The notes below the pieces were generated by a model. That model had not been told where the DNA came from and did no database searches. It was given only the letters and a program-made list of their open reading frames with translations. Shown here piece by piece: positions 25,902 through 34,082 of a DNA stretch of 64,000 bases. A program made the position numbers and the translations under genes. Positions within the stretch are counted from its first letter, which is position 1; each line of letters opens with the position of its first letter. Origin of the DNA: Pelomonas caseinilytica (GTDB lineage Bacteria > Pseudomonadota > Gammaproteobacteria > Burkholderiales > Burkholderiaceae_C); contig NZ_JAJTWT010000005.1 in assembly GCF_021353235.1 (NCBI RefSeq), positions 124,001 to 188,000 of the forward strand. The letters are read 5' to 3'.

Positions 25902-26681
25902 TCAGAGCAGTCCATACAGCCGTGCGATTCGCGCTGCAGTTCGCCGGTCAGGCGCCCCGAGCTTGGCGCGCAGACGCTGGAATCGGCAGTTGATGGTCGA
26001 AGCCTCCATGTTCAGTCGTGCGCATATCACCTTGGTGCTGTGACCCGCTTCTTCGTGCCGCAGCAGGTCCACGTCATCGGGGGTCAGCCCGGAGAGCGTC
26101 AGCAATTCCCGACGAGCGGCCTGAAAGAGCCACCGGTGCAGTTCCATGGAGAGCGCCCGGGCAATAACCCGGACCGACCGGTAGGCGTCGCATTCAAAGA
26201 AGCCTGGCTGATGCGATCCCAGGCAGAGAACGCCCACCCGGGCATCTCCAGCAGATGTTGGGGCGGGAGCGACGACGGCGGACGCGAAGCCCAGCTTCGC
26301 TGAGGCCCTGATGAACGGCTCGTCGTCTGGACGGAGCCTCAACTCGCTGATGCGGACCGGCTCGGTGTGATTCATGGCATGCCGGAGCCACGGGTCGCGC
26401 TCCTCCCAGTCGCCCTTCGTGTACTCGATGGCCCACAAGGGGTCGCAGGCGAGAAGTGATCGAAACGTGGTGCGGCCCGGCCCGTCTCGAACGACGCTCA
26501 GAAAGACGCCGGCGTCGGCCCCCATCAGCCGGAAGGCGCTTCGGAACCGAACCACCGCGACCGCGGCGTTATCCGAGTCCTCGATGCTGTTCAAGGCTGC
26601 AAGCGTGCGCTCCGCATAGTCTGCGGCGGATGTGAACGCGGCCAGGCTGAACAGGTCATCCTGGTTCACCGAATGCTTCAT
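25902..26681 (-). CDS. LuxR-type quorum-sensing receptor (solo)
   Basis: 259 residues. The N-terminal domain fits the autoinducer-binding fold: Trp83, Tyr87, Asp96 and Pro97 match the invariant W-Y-D-P residues of TraR/LuxR with identical spacing. The C-terminal ~60 residues are a GerE-type helix-turn-helix (LTPDDVDLLRHEEAGHSTKV, then STINCRFQRLRAKL), though several usual positions differ. It probably binds an acyl-homoserine lactone or similar ligand. No luxI synthase is seen nearby. The ATG lies inside the 3' end of the preceding gene, with GAGAAGG just ahead, so translation is coupled. Confidence 0.85.
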   Translation of the reverse strand: MKHSVNQDDLFSLAAFTSAADYAERTLAALNSIEDSDNAAVAVVRFRSAFRLMGADAGVFLSVVRDGPGRTTFRSLLACDPLWAIEYTKGDWEERDPWLRHAMNHTEPVRISELRLRPDDEPFIRASAKLGFASAVVAPAPTSAGDARVGVLCLGSHQPGFFECDAYRSVRVIARALSMELHRWLFQAARRELLTLSGLTPDDVDLLRHEEAGHSTKVICARLNMEASTINCRFQRLRAKLGAPDRRTAARIARLYGLL

Positions 26682-27090
26682 GGCCTTCTCGGCGCAGCGC
26701 GTCGTAGAGGATCGGATCGTCGAACCTCAGAGGCTCGGCCGCACACCACTTGTCAAAGGTCGCCGGGCTTTCGAATATCAGCGTGTGCGCGGTGCGCGGC
26801 CCGCTCAAGGGGCAATGGCGCCGCTCGACCCACAGTCCGACCGGTGTCGGCCGAATCGCGATGGCCAGCGTCCCGTCGCGTGAGGTGAGGAGATGCCCTC
26901 CCGGACCCCCGGCCTTCAGCGACAAGCCGGCGCGCCATGCCGACGTCAGATGCGGGAACCTGCGCGCATGCAATTTGGCTCGCTTCGTCGGTAGCGCAGC
27001 GTCCACCTTGGATGGCGGAGTGCTGTGTTCCGCTTGGGATCCAGGCTGGGTGAACAGATCGATGTCGGCCGAACCGAACTTCTCGTCCAT
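26656..27090 (-). CDS. protein of unknown function coupled to the LuxR gene
   Basis: 144 residues, no signal peptide or membrane segment. The C-terminal ~70 residues look like a compact alpha/beta domain (GTLAIAIRPTPVGLWVERR, HTLIFESPATFDKWCAAE). GGAG six bases ahead supports the ATG at 27090 rather than the one at 27102. Its last 26 bp overlap the LuxR gene, so the two are probably made together. I do not recognise the family. Confidence 0.65.
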   Translation of the reverse strand: MDEKFGSADIDLFTQPGSQAEHSTPPSKVDAALPTKRAKLHARRFPHLTSAWRAGLSLKAGGPGGHLLTSRDGTLAIAIRPTPVGLWVERRHCPLSGPRTAHTLIFESPATFDKWCAAEPLRFDDPILYDALRREGHEAFGEPG

Positions 27091-27597
27091 CACCGGCTCC
27101 ATCCCGTGAGCGCGTGCCGGCGCAACGACGGGTGTCTGAGCCTCTCCTGGGGCACGGCCCCGGCTGCTGCGCCAAGCCGCCCGTCGGACGACCCTACCGA
27201 AACGAGCCGCGTGGCCGCACGCCGAAGGTGAACCTCAGGCGGCGTCTGACCATGCCAACGGCTGGTGCCAGTCATTGTTTCCATTCCCTGCTCCCACGCT
27301 CAATGCGGGTGCCGCCGGCTCATCGAAGCCGTCGAACCCGAAGGCCATTGCATTGCAGATCGCGACGGGCGGTTCTGTCTACAGGCCGACCGAATGCCGT
27401 AATGGGGACTCGACGCGCGTTCTTCGGGAAGAGACTTCATTGACGGGAACGTCGACCGAACGAATGGTGAGTTGCTAGGACCTGTTTCACGAATGAACTG
27501 GTGACGTCTACGCGTTCGGTGACGGTGATTTCCGCGGTCTCACCCGTCCAGCGATTTCCATCGTCGGCCGGGCAAAGATGCTTTTACCAATTGTTTC
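27091..27597. other. intergenic region, no gene recognised
   Basis: About 500 bp separating the LuxR unit from the pseudogene cluster. Open frames are short, on several frames, with no domain or ribosome site. The divergent promoter of the LuxR unit probably lies at its left end. Confidence 0.45.
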
Positions 27598-27786
27598 ATT
27601 CGAGATCTGCGCGAAGGCCCGGTCGACGGCGGCAGCGAAGAGCCGCTGCGTGCCGAGCTGGTGCAGCGTTATGGCAAGCAGATGCTCTTCCGCCCCCGGC
27701 CGCATGCCGCCACCGCGCCGCTGTGGCTCGGGCCGCTGGCGCTGCCTGGGCGGGCTCATCTACTGGCGCCAGGCCGCCGCCGCAAG
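27598..27786 (+). pseudogene. ccmH C-terminal remnant
   Basis: Translation in the frame of base 27598 gives IRDLREGP, then AELVQRYGKQMLFRPRP and LWLGPLAL, matching the C-terminal part of cytochrome c maturation protein CcmH (LR..., RYG, VLxRPP, membrane helix). After LAL the frame goes out; reading one base shifted restores LGGLIYWRQ, so one extra C near 27750 disrupts the membrane helix. The N-terminal half with the CxxC haem/apocytochrome motif is missing. Confidence 0.6.
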
Positions 27787-27794
27787 GACTCCGC

Positions 27795-27962
27795 ATGACG
27801 GCCTTTGTGCTGGCCGCCGCCGCGCTCGCCCTGGCATCGCTGCTGCCCCTGTCCCGCCCCCTGCTCGCCGCTGGCCCTGCGCCGCGCGCCTGGCGCACGA
27901 GCGGCGCGCTCGCCCTCGGCCTGCCGCGGCGGCTACGGCGCTCCAGGCCCACCTCGGCGTAG
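27795..27962 (+). pseudogene. ccmI N-terminal remnant
   Basis: An ATG just after the ccmH remnant opens a frame starting MTAFVLAAAALALASL, a membrane helix like the N-terminus of CcmI, which normally follows ccmH. The frame stops after 55 codons, whereas CcmI is several hundred residues with TPRs. Supported mainly by order and the N-terminal helix, so the call is tentative. Confidence 0.4.
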
Positions 27963-28203
27963 TCGCGGCTGGCGCCGCAGGGCTTGGGGGCGCTCGCCGG
28001 CAGGACGAAGGAAGCTGTAACCATGGGGACCGCATGCCTTGCTTACGGTGGACCGGTCCTCCATCGGTAAAGGCCTCGCCCGTGCGACGCCTCGGTATCG
28101 CAACCTTCCGCCCCCTTGCGATCGGCACGCCCGTATGTACACCCGCGTGCGCGTGGCTCTGCAACCCCCACACCTTCAACCTGCCCGCGCACCACGGCAA
28201 GCC

Positions 28204-29049
28204 ATGACCCCGATTCAGCCGGGGCATGCCACCCGTCGCCTGCGCCTGCTGCTGCAGACGCTGCGCGACATGATGGTCTCGATGGGCCCGCTGCTGCTGC
28301 TCGGCGGCGGCCTGCTGGTCGCAACGTATGCGTGGCTGGACCCGCAGCCCCCGCGCCAGGTGAGGCTGGCCACCGGCCCGGCGGGAGGCGCCTGCGCCGC
28401 CTTCGGCGAGGGCTATGCCAAGGCGTAGGCGCGCGAACGCATCCAGGTGCAGCTCAGGGCCACCGAAGGTGCGCAGGACGACCTGGCCCTGCTGCGCGCA
28501 GGCGAGGCCGACGTGGGTTCGTGCGCGGTGGCATGGCCGACCCCGCGGCCGATACCGAGGCGGGCATCGTTTCGCTGGGCAGCCTACGAGCCGATCTGGA
28601 TCTTCTACCGCCGCGACCTCGCCATCGCACGCCGCCAGCCCGGCGGCGAACTGCAGCGCCTGGCGCAGCTGCGCGGCCTGCGTGTCAACGTCGATCAGGA
28701 CGGCAGCGGTGTGCCGCAGATCATGGAGAAGCTGCTGGCCCTGAACCAGCTGAAGCCGACCGACCTGCAGCTGTCCAACCTCGCCCCTGACGCCGCCGGC
28801 ACCGCCCTGCGGCAGGGTCAGCTGGACGCCGCCATGCTAATTTCGGCGCCTCAAGCAGGCCTCATCCGCACGCTACTGCGTGACCCGGCGATCGCGCTGA
28901 TGGCCATCGGGCAGGGCGAGGCCTACTCGCGCCACCTGCCTTTCCTGTCTACCGTGCGGCTGCCACGCGGCGTGGTCGACCTGGCGGCCGACGTGCCGCC
29001 ACCAGACGTGCCGCCGCTGGCCACCACGACCGCGCTTTTGACCGGTTGA
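28204..29049 (+). pseudogene. TAXI-type TRAP transporter solute receptor, broken
   Basis: The frame begins MTPIQPGHATRRL, has a membrane helix, then VRLATGPAGGACAAFGEGYAKA, the N-terminal ligand-binding strand of TAXI solute receptors. An in-frame TAG at 28426-28428 stops it. The same frame continues with RIQVQLRATEGAQDDLALL and GEADVG. The next conserved stretch, FVRGGMADPAADTEAGIVSL, is read in a different frame, and the first frame resumes at AYEPIWIFYRR. This implies a 1-base loss near 28519 and a further ~5-base loss near 28583. The 3' end stops short of the normal C-terminus. A clear decaying gene, not sequencing noise at one site. Confidence 0.82.
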
Positions 29050-29204
29050 ATCAGCCGTCGGAAACGGTCGATGACCTGCGGCCAAGCAAACCATCTGCAC
29101 ACCGCGGAGCCTGAACGGCACACGGAGAACGCGGCCGCGTCTCTCGCTCAGATCGGCCCCGGATAATCAGGCCCCCCGCCGGTTCGATGCACCCACCTTT
29201 CATC

Positions 29205-29687
29205 ATGGACAAATTCTTGCTGCAGCAGCAGGTGCTGGAACGGCTGGCCGAAGACTTGCTGCAAACCGAGCGGGCCGCGCGGACGGCGCATGAAACGGCG
29301 ACGCACGAAGAAAACATCGCCGAGAACAAGTACGACACCTTGGGCCTCGAAGCCGCCTACCTGGCGACCGGACAGGCGCGCCGCGCCGAGGAGATCCGCC
29401 AGGCGATGGCCAACTGGCGCCAGTTCCGCCCGGGCGCCTACGACGCCGGCAAGGGGATTCAACTCGGCGCGCTGGTGTGCTTGGCAGGTGCCGACGGCAA
29501 CGAGCAGCAGCTCTTTCTGGGGCCGGCTGGGGGCAGCATGAAGCTGGTCTGCGGCGCCGAGGCGGTGCAGGTCATCAGCAGCGACGCCCCGTTGGGCAGG
29601 GCCTTGCTGGGCAAGTGCGAGGGCGATGAGGTGTCGCTGCAGGGCGCTCCCGTCCGACAGCGGTTTGAGGTGCTGCGAGTGTATTGA
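29205..29687 (+). CDS. GreA/GreB-like transcription factor domain protein
   Basis: 160 residues. The N-terminal ~75 residues form a helical, coiled-coil-like arm (QQQVLERLAEDLLQTE), and the C-terminal half is the FKBP-like GreA/GreB domain (QLGALVCLA, VISSDAPLGRALLGKCEGDEVSL). Gre factors enter the RNA polymerase secondary channel to rescue stalled complexes; here the acidic tip residues of the coiled coil are not clearly in place, so it may be an anti-Gre or Rnk-like relative. An ATG at 29187 would add six residues; neither has a strong ribosome site. Its stop is followed immediately by the prc gene. Confidence 0.82.
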   Translation: MDKFLLQQQVLERLAEDLLQTERAARTAHETATHEENIAENKYDTLGLEAAYLATGQARRAEEIRQAMANWRQFRPGAYDAGKGIQLGALVCLAGADGNEQQLFLGPAGGSMKLVCGAEAVQVISSDAPLGRALLGKCEGDEVSLQGAPVRQRFEVLRVY

Positions 29688-29746
29688 AGCGTCGCCGTCG
29701 GGGGATCATGGTCTTGGAATGCGACTTGCCACGTTCTGGAGCGAGA

Positions 29747-31927
29747 TTGAAACAACAGCTGATCGGGTTCTTGTTGACCCTGGCGGTCGCGGCGCAGGGC
29801 GCCGCGGCGGATTCGCAGCTTGCTTACCCACCGCCGCTGAAGCCGGCGGTGCAGGAAGCCAAGGCGGCCCACTTGGCGGCGGAGCTGCTTTCGCGCTACC
29901 ACTACAAGGCCGTGCCGCTGGACGATGCCTTGTCGAGCAAGGTGTTCGACCAATACCTGAAGGCGCTCGACCCCGAGAAGGTCTATTTCCTGCAGGCTGA
30001 CGTCGACCGCCTGACCGCCGAACGCACCCGGCTTGACGACGCGATCCTGACCGAGGATCTGCGCGCGCCGTTCGAGTTCTTCAACCTCTACGAACGCCGG
30101 GCCGTCGAGCGATTGACCTATGCCCGCAGCCTGCTGCGCAAGGGGTTCAGTTTCGATAGCGACGAGACGCTGATGATCGACCGCAAGGACCAGGCCTGGC
30201 CTGCGACCGAGGCAGAGACCCTCGACCTGTGGCGCAAGCGCGTGAAGAACGACTGGCTGCGGCTCAAGCTCGCGGGCCAGGATGACGCGGCAATCGCGAA
30301 AGTCCTCGACAACCGCTACGACAACACTGCCAAGCGCCTGGGCAAGATCACCGGCGCCGATGCGTTCGAGGCGTTCATGAATGCCTACACGATGGCGATC
30401 GAGCCCCATACCAACTACCTGGGACCGCGCGCCGCCGCCAACTTCGACATCGCGATGCGGCTGTCGCTCGCGGGCATTGGCGCCGTTTTGACCGACATCG
30501 ACGGCTACGCCACCATCCGCGAGCTGGTCGCGGGCGGGCCGGCGGCCGTCTCCGGGCAACTGCACGTGGGCGACCGCATCGTGGGCGTTGCGCAAGGTGC
30601 GAACCGCCCGGTGGACGACGTCGTGGGCTGGCGGCTGGACGACACGGTAGCGCTGATTCGCGGCGCGGTGGGTTCGACGGTACGGCTGGACGTGCTGCCC
30701 GCCGACAAGGGCGCCGACGCGCCGAGCAAGACGGTGGTGCTGGTGCGCGACACGATCAAGATCGAGAACAGCGCGGCCAAGGCCAAGGTCTATTCGGTGG
30801 CGACCGGCGAAGGCAAGCGCTTGATCGGCGTGATCACCTTGCCATCGTTCTACGAGGATATCGATGCCCTTCGCAAGGGGAACAAGGATTACCGCAGCGC
30901 CGGCGGCGACGTGGCCAGGCTGCTGGCGGACCTAAAGGCCCAGAAGGTCGATGCCGTCTTGATGGACCTGCGCAACAACGGCGGGGGTTCGCTGCGGGAG
31001 GCCGTCGGTCTGACCGGCCTGTTCGTTGGGAGGGCGCCGGTGGTTCAGACGCGCAACGCCAAGGGCGACGTCACCGTGGAAAAAAACGTGAACACCCCCG
31101 TGTCCTGGGACGGGCCGATGGGCGTGCTGATCAACCGGGCCTCCGCCTCTGCGTCCGAAATCTTCGCGGCAGCGATTCAAGACTATGGCCGCGGCCTGAT
31201 CATGGGCGAGCCCAGCTTCGGCAAGGGGACGGTCCAGACCGTGGCCAGCCTTGACCAGGTTGCCCGCAATGCCAGCCCGGTCTATGGCGAATTGAAGATG
31301 ACCATCGCGCAGTTCTTCCGGGTGGACGGTGGCACCACGCAGCTGCGTGGCGTGACACCGGACATCGGCTATCTGCAAAGCGACAACGACGCCTTGTTCG
31401 GCGAGTCGACCTTTGACAACGCCTTGCCTTGGACCCGCATCAAGGCGGCCGACTACGTGCCCGTGGGCGACATCAAGGCGCAGCTGCCGCGCTTGCTGGC
31501 GTGGCACGAAAGCCGCGTCCAGCGCGACCGCGATTACCAGGGCCTGCTGGACGACCTGGCCAAGGCACGGGAGCGGCGCAAGAACAACGTGATCTCACTC
31601 AACGAAGCGGTGCGGCGCAAGGAGCGCGCCGCATTGGAGGCCCGCCTGACCGCCATGTTGGGCGCGGAGGGGGCGGCCGAGAGCGGCGCCCTGGCAGACG
31701 ATGGCTTGCAATTCAATGAACGTAAGTTGAGCAAGGACCTCGCCCTGGAGAAGACCCGGAAATCCGTCAACGACGTCGTTTTGAACGAGGCGGTCAGCAT
31801 CCTGTCCGACAGCGCGGCGTTGAAAGAGGGCAAGTCCCAGATGGCCGCGAGCGCCTTGTCGACCCGTCCTGTCGTGGTGACGCCCGTTACGGCAGCGACA
31901 TCGAAACCTGTGGAGCCTGAGCGCTGA
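29747..31927 (+). CDS. prc: Prc/Tsp carboxy-terminal processing protease
   Basis: 726 residues. A signal peptide (KQQLIGFLLTLAVAAQGAAA) leads to the Tsp N-terminal domain, a PDZ domain at about 230-320, the S41 protease core and the C-terminal DUF3340-like helical region. The catalytic pair is Ser468 (middle Ser of ASASASE) and Lys493 (GEPSFGKGT). It degrades tagged or misfolded periplasmic proteins. I favour a TTG at 29747: GGAG lies six bases ahead and the signal peptide begins at once. An ATG at 29708 and a TTG at 29684 overlapping the gre-like stop are in frame but place extra residues before the signal. Confidence 0.94.
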   Translation: MKQQLIGFLLTLAVAAQGAAADSQLAYPPPLKPAVQEAKAAHLAAELLSRYHYKAVPLDDALSSKVFDQYLKALDPEKVYFLQADVDRLTAERTRLDDAILTEDLRAPFEFFNLYERRAVERLTYARSLLRKGFSFDSDETLMIDRKDQAWPATEAETLDLWRKRVKNDWLRLKLAGQDDAAIAKVLDNRYDNTAKRLGKITGADAFEAFMNAYTMAIEPHTNYLGPRAAANFDIAMRLSLAGIGAVLTDIDGYATIRELVAGGPAAVSGQLHVGDRIVGVAQGANRPVDDVVGWRLDDTVALIRGAVGSTVRLDVLPADKGADAPSKTVVLVRDTIKIENSAAKAKVYSVATGEGKRLIGVITLPSFYEDIDALRKGNKDYRSAGGDVARLLADLKAQKVDAVLMDLRNNGGGSLREAVGLTGLFVGRAPVVQTRNAKGDVTVEKNVNTPVSWDGPMGVLINRASASASEIFAAAIQDYGRGLIMGEPSFGKGTVQTVASLDQVARNASPVYGELKMTIAQFFRVDGGTTQLRGVTPDIGYLQSDNDALFGESTFDNALPWTRIKAADYVPVGDIKAQLPRLLAWHESRVQRDRDYQGLLDDLAKARERRKNNVISLNEAVRRKERAALEARLTAMLGAEGAAESGALADDGLQFNERKLSKDLALEKTRKSVNDVVLNEAVSILSDSAALKEGKSQMAASALSTRPVVVTPVTAATSKPVEPER

Positions 31928-31994
31928 GTCGCAGCAGCAACGCGCCTGAGGCGGCCCCCAGGGCCGGGCAAAATCTGCTCTCCAGGTCGAGCCA

Positions 31995-32074
31995 GCGGGC
32001 TCGCCATTCTTTGCGTTGATCTCCTTGAGGACCTCGATGTCCAGATCACGCTCGGCCAACGAATCCTTCGCCAT
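31995..32074 (-). mobile_element. IS3-family orfA remnant
   Basis: On the minus strand this stretch translates as KDSLAERDLDIEVLKEINAKNG, very like the end of IS3-group OrfA (LAERDLEIEVMKEIAAKN). Only ~80 bp are left, with no flanking orfB or inverted repeats. It abuts the TPM-domain gene exactly where that gene's start would be expected. Confidence 0.55.
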
Positions 32075-32122
32075 CTATTCACGACCCAGCATGCCGTCCG
32101 GGCCGCCTTCTCGTCCGAGACC

Positions 32123-32548
32123 TTGGCCGCCGTGGAGCAAGCCATCCGTGACGGCGAGCAGGCCCATGGTGGCCAGTTGCGGTTCGTGGTGGAAGGCGGT
32201 CTCGACGGCCCGCCGGTCTGGCAGGGGCAGCCTGCGCGCGAGCGGGCCGTCGATCTGTTCTCGCAGTTGCGGATCTGGGACACTGAGCACAACTGCGGGG
32301 TGTTGATCTACGTGCTTTTCGCAGATCGCGCCGTCGAGATCGTGGCGGACCGCGGGATCCATGCTTGCTGCGGCGACCAAGCCTGGCGCGAGGTCTGCGT
32401 CGAGATGCAGAGCCAGTTCACCGAGGGGCGTCTTGCCGAAGGCTCCTTGGCAGGCGTCAGGGCCGTCGGGGAGCTGCTGGTGCGGCATTTTCCCCGGCGC
32501 CTTCCGGAAGAAACAAACGAGCTGCCTGATCGCCCGCTCTTAGTGTGA
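32123..32548 (+). CDS. TPM-domain protein, 5' end damaged
   Basis: 141 residues from a TTG. It matches the TPM (TLP18.3/Psb32/MOLO-1) domain: QLRFVVEGGL, ARERAVDLFSQLRIWDT, GVLIYVLFADRAVEIVADRGI, and a C-terminal helix ending RHFPR. Family-like sequence continues upstream in the same frame without an ATG, GTG or TTG (RHLFTTQHAVRAAFSSET from about 32069), so the normal start has been lost, right where the IS3 scrap begins. The gene may be expressed from the TTG with a shortened N-terminus, or may be a pseudogene. TPM proteins of this soluble type usually sit by lemA; that is not the case here. Confidence 0.65.
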   Translation: MAAVEQAIRDGEQAHGGQLRFVVEGGLDGPPVWQGQPARERAVDLFSQLRIWDTEHNCGVLIYVLFADRAVEIVADRGIHACCGDQAWREVCVEMQSQFTEGRLAEGSLAGVRAVGELLVRHFPRRLPEETNELPDRPLLV

Positions 32549-32713
32549 CCACGACCAGGTGGCAGGAGACGTAATGGGTGCAGACTCGCCGACTTTGATC
32601 AGCGTTGCGAGTGATCTACTCATCGGGATCGCTGACACCGTGGTGGTCACGCTACCGTGCCCTGTCGCGATGCAACACCGTGATCCAGAGAAGTATTTCG
32701 CGAAGTGAGCTCG

Positions 32714-32959
32714 TTAGCGATTCAATTCCAATGGCGCAAGTAGATCGCTAATGTCGACGCCCAAGGCAGCGGCTAGCGCTTCAACGTTGTCCAAGGAGAC
32801 GTTCCTTTCGCAGCGCTCAATGGATCCCACGTAGGTCCGATGGAGCTCCGACTTCTCGGCCAAAGACTCTTGCGAAAGCCCTTGCTCGGCGCGCAGGGTT
32901 CGGAGGTGACGAGCTACTCGTTCTCTTGCGGTTCCCCCAGTGATCCGGCGCATTGTCAT
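32714..32959 (-). CDS. XRE-family helix-turn-helix regulator
   Basis: 81 residues, essentially one Cro/CI helix-turn-helix: ARHLRTLRAEQGLSQESLAEKSELHRTYVGSIERCERNVSLDNVEALAAALGV. No extra ligand domain, so it probably acts as a dimeric repressor. It is divergent from the IS256-derived gene that leads the lasso sensing operon; the 278-bp gap contains two related 16-bp elements that are candidate operators. Confidence 0.88.
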   Translation of the reverse strand: MTMRRITGGTARERVARHLRTLRAEQGLSQESLAEKSELHRTYVGSIERCERNVSLDNVEALAAALGVDISDLLAPLELNR

Positions 32960-32994
32960 GCATCGGAGGTTGGTCTGAGGACGATTATTGGTCT

Positions 32995-33010
32995 ACAGAC
33001 TCAGAGTAGC
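32995..33010. repeat. 16-bp element, copy A (candidate operator)
   Basis: ACAGACTCAGAGTAGC, 36-51 bp upstream of the XRE start. It matches copy B at 13 of 16 positions and includes part of a small inverted repeat GTCT-AC-AGAC. Confidence 0.35.
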
Positions 33011-33218
33011 ATCTCGGGGCCGCCAGGGCGACTGATGAGGCCAGGTTTACAGCGGATTTCGACGGTTCGGCGTCGCCTGTGCACGATCGTCTCTGGGGTC
33101 GGAGCGGCCGGTACGGCGCCGTACTATGCAGAGCCGGGCGGTGAGCCATGTCGTGGCACCGAACGTCGGTCCATCCTTCGCCATATAGAGAGGCTTCTGA
33201 CTTGATGACTTTGAGTAT

Positions 33219-33234
33219 GCAGACTTAAAGTAGC
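33219..33234. repeat. 16-bp element, copy B (candidate operator)
   Basis: GCAGACTTAAAGTAGC, ending 3 bp before the ATG of the IS256-derived gene, so a protein bound here would block its translation start region. It matches copy A at 13 of 16 positions. Confidence 0.35.
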
Positions 33235-33237
33235 GAA

Positions 33238-34071
33238 ATGGCTGACCCCGTTCCCTTAAGCTGGTCTGGTGGGTGGCGCCCTGTCGCGGCGCATCAGCGA
33301 CCGCTCTGTCGCAGGTACGCTGCCGTAGTCCTGCGCAGAACAGCAGTGCCTGTTGAGGCGCCAGAAGGGGTGATCCTTCAGGCGCTCCGGTGGGCCGTTG
33401 GATGCCTAAGCAACGGCGAACTTGAGTTGCTCGGTGTTTGGATCGTCCCGCATGGCTCCGTGACGGTACCCATCCTTCCGGTGGCCGACTTGAACGTCCG
33501 TGGGGTGGTGGAGATCGGAATTGGAGTCGGGACAGCTGGCGAAATAGGACAAACACCAGCGAACTCGTTCCCTCGCGTCCGCAACGTCGCGTCTGTTGAG
33601 CAGATTCTCGAATCAGTCCTGGCCAGCGTCCCGCCGCGATACCGCCTAGAGGTGTCGCGCCACCTGCGAGCAGCGGCGGACGCCGCAACTCAGGAAGCCG
33701 GGCTGTCGCAACTGGCGGAATTTCAAGGATCCAGACTCGGTGAAAGATACCCGGAAGTCGTGCGGCACTGGAGCGACGCCCTGGCAGGATTTGAGCCGAT
33801 CTACAGGCTGCATCCGCGGTTGCGCGGGCTGGTTCGTTCGGCCGACCGGACCGCCGCGGACATGCGTGAGCGGCTGACGCGAGCAATTCTCCGGCATGGG
33901 CCTTTCGTGGACTCCGACGCGGCGCTCGCATTCGTTGCCGATACGCTGTTGCGTACCGAGCAAAGGCTGGACCGCGCGCGCGCCGCGGCGCTGGCTGCCC
34001 GACAAGCCGCGCAGGCCTCCGTTGCCGCTGGCCCGGCCCCCCATAGCCTCGCCGTACCGACGTTGGCGTAG
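33238..34071 (+). CDS. IS256/Mutator transposase-derived protein, catalytically dead
   Basis: 277 residues. Order and motifs follow the core and C-terminal part of IS256-type transposases: ALRWAVGCLSNGELELLGVWI (usual: vyLALGVdldGxkevLGLWi), LNVRGVVEIGIGV, then ASVPPRYRLEVSRHLRAA, GERYPEVVRHWSDA and HPRLRGLVRSADRT. All three acidic catalytic positions appear lost: the first D reads A, VDGL is replaced by GTAGE, and the E of NAIES reads A. The N-terminal DNA-binding half is absent. Yet the frame is open with good codon use, which suggests domestication rather than decay. The gene ends 11 bp before the sigma factor of the lasso operon. Confidence 0.6.
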   Translation: MADPVPLSWSGGWRPVAAHQRPLCRRYAAVVLRRTAVPVEAPEGVILQALRWAVGCLSNGELELLGVWIVPHGSVTVPILPVADLNVRGVVEIGIGVGTAGEIGQTPANSFPRVRNVASVEQILESVLASVPPRYRLEVSRHLRAAADAATQEAGLSQLAEFQGSRLGERYPEVVRHWSDALAGFEPIYRLHPRLRGLVRSADRTAADMRERLTRAILRHGPFVDSDAALAFVADTLLRTEQRLDRARAAALAARQAAQASVAAGPAPHSLAVPTLA

Positions 34072-34082
34072 CTGATATTGCG

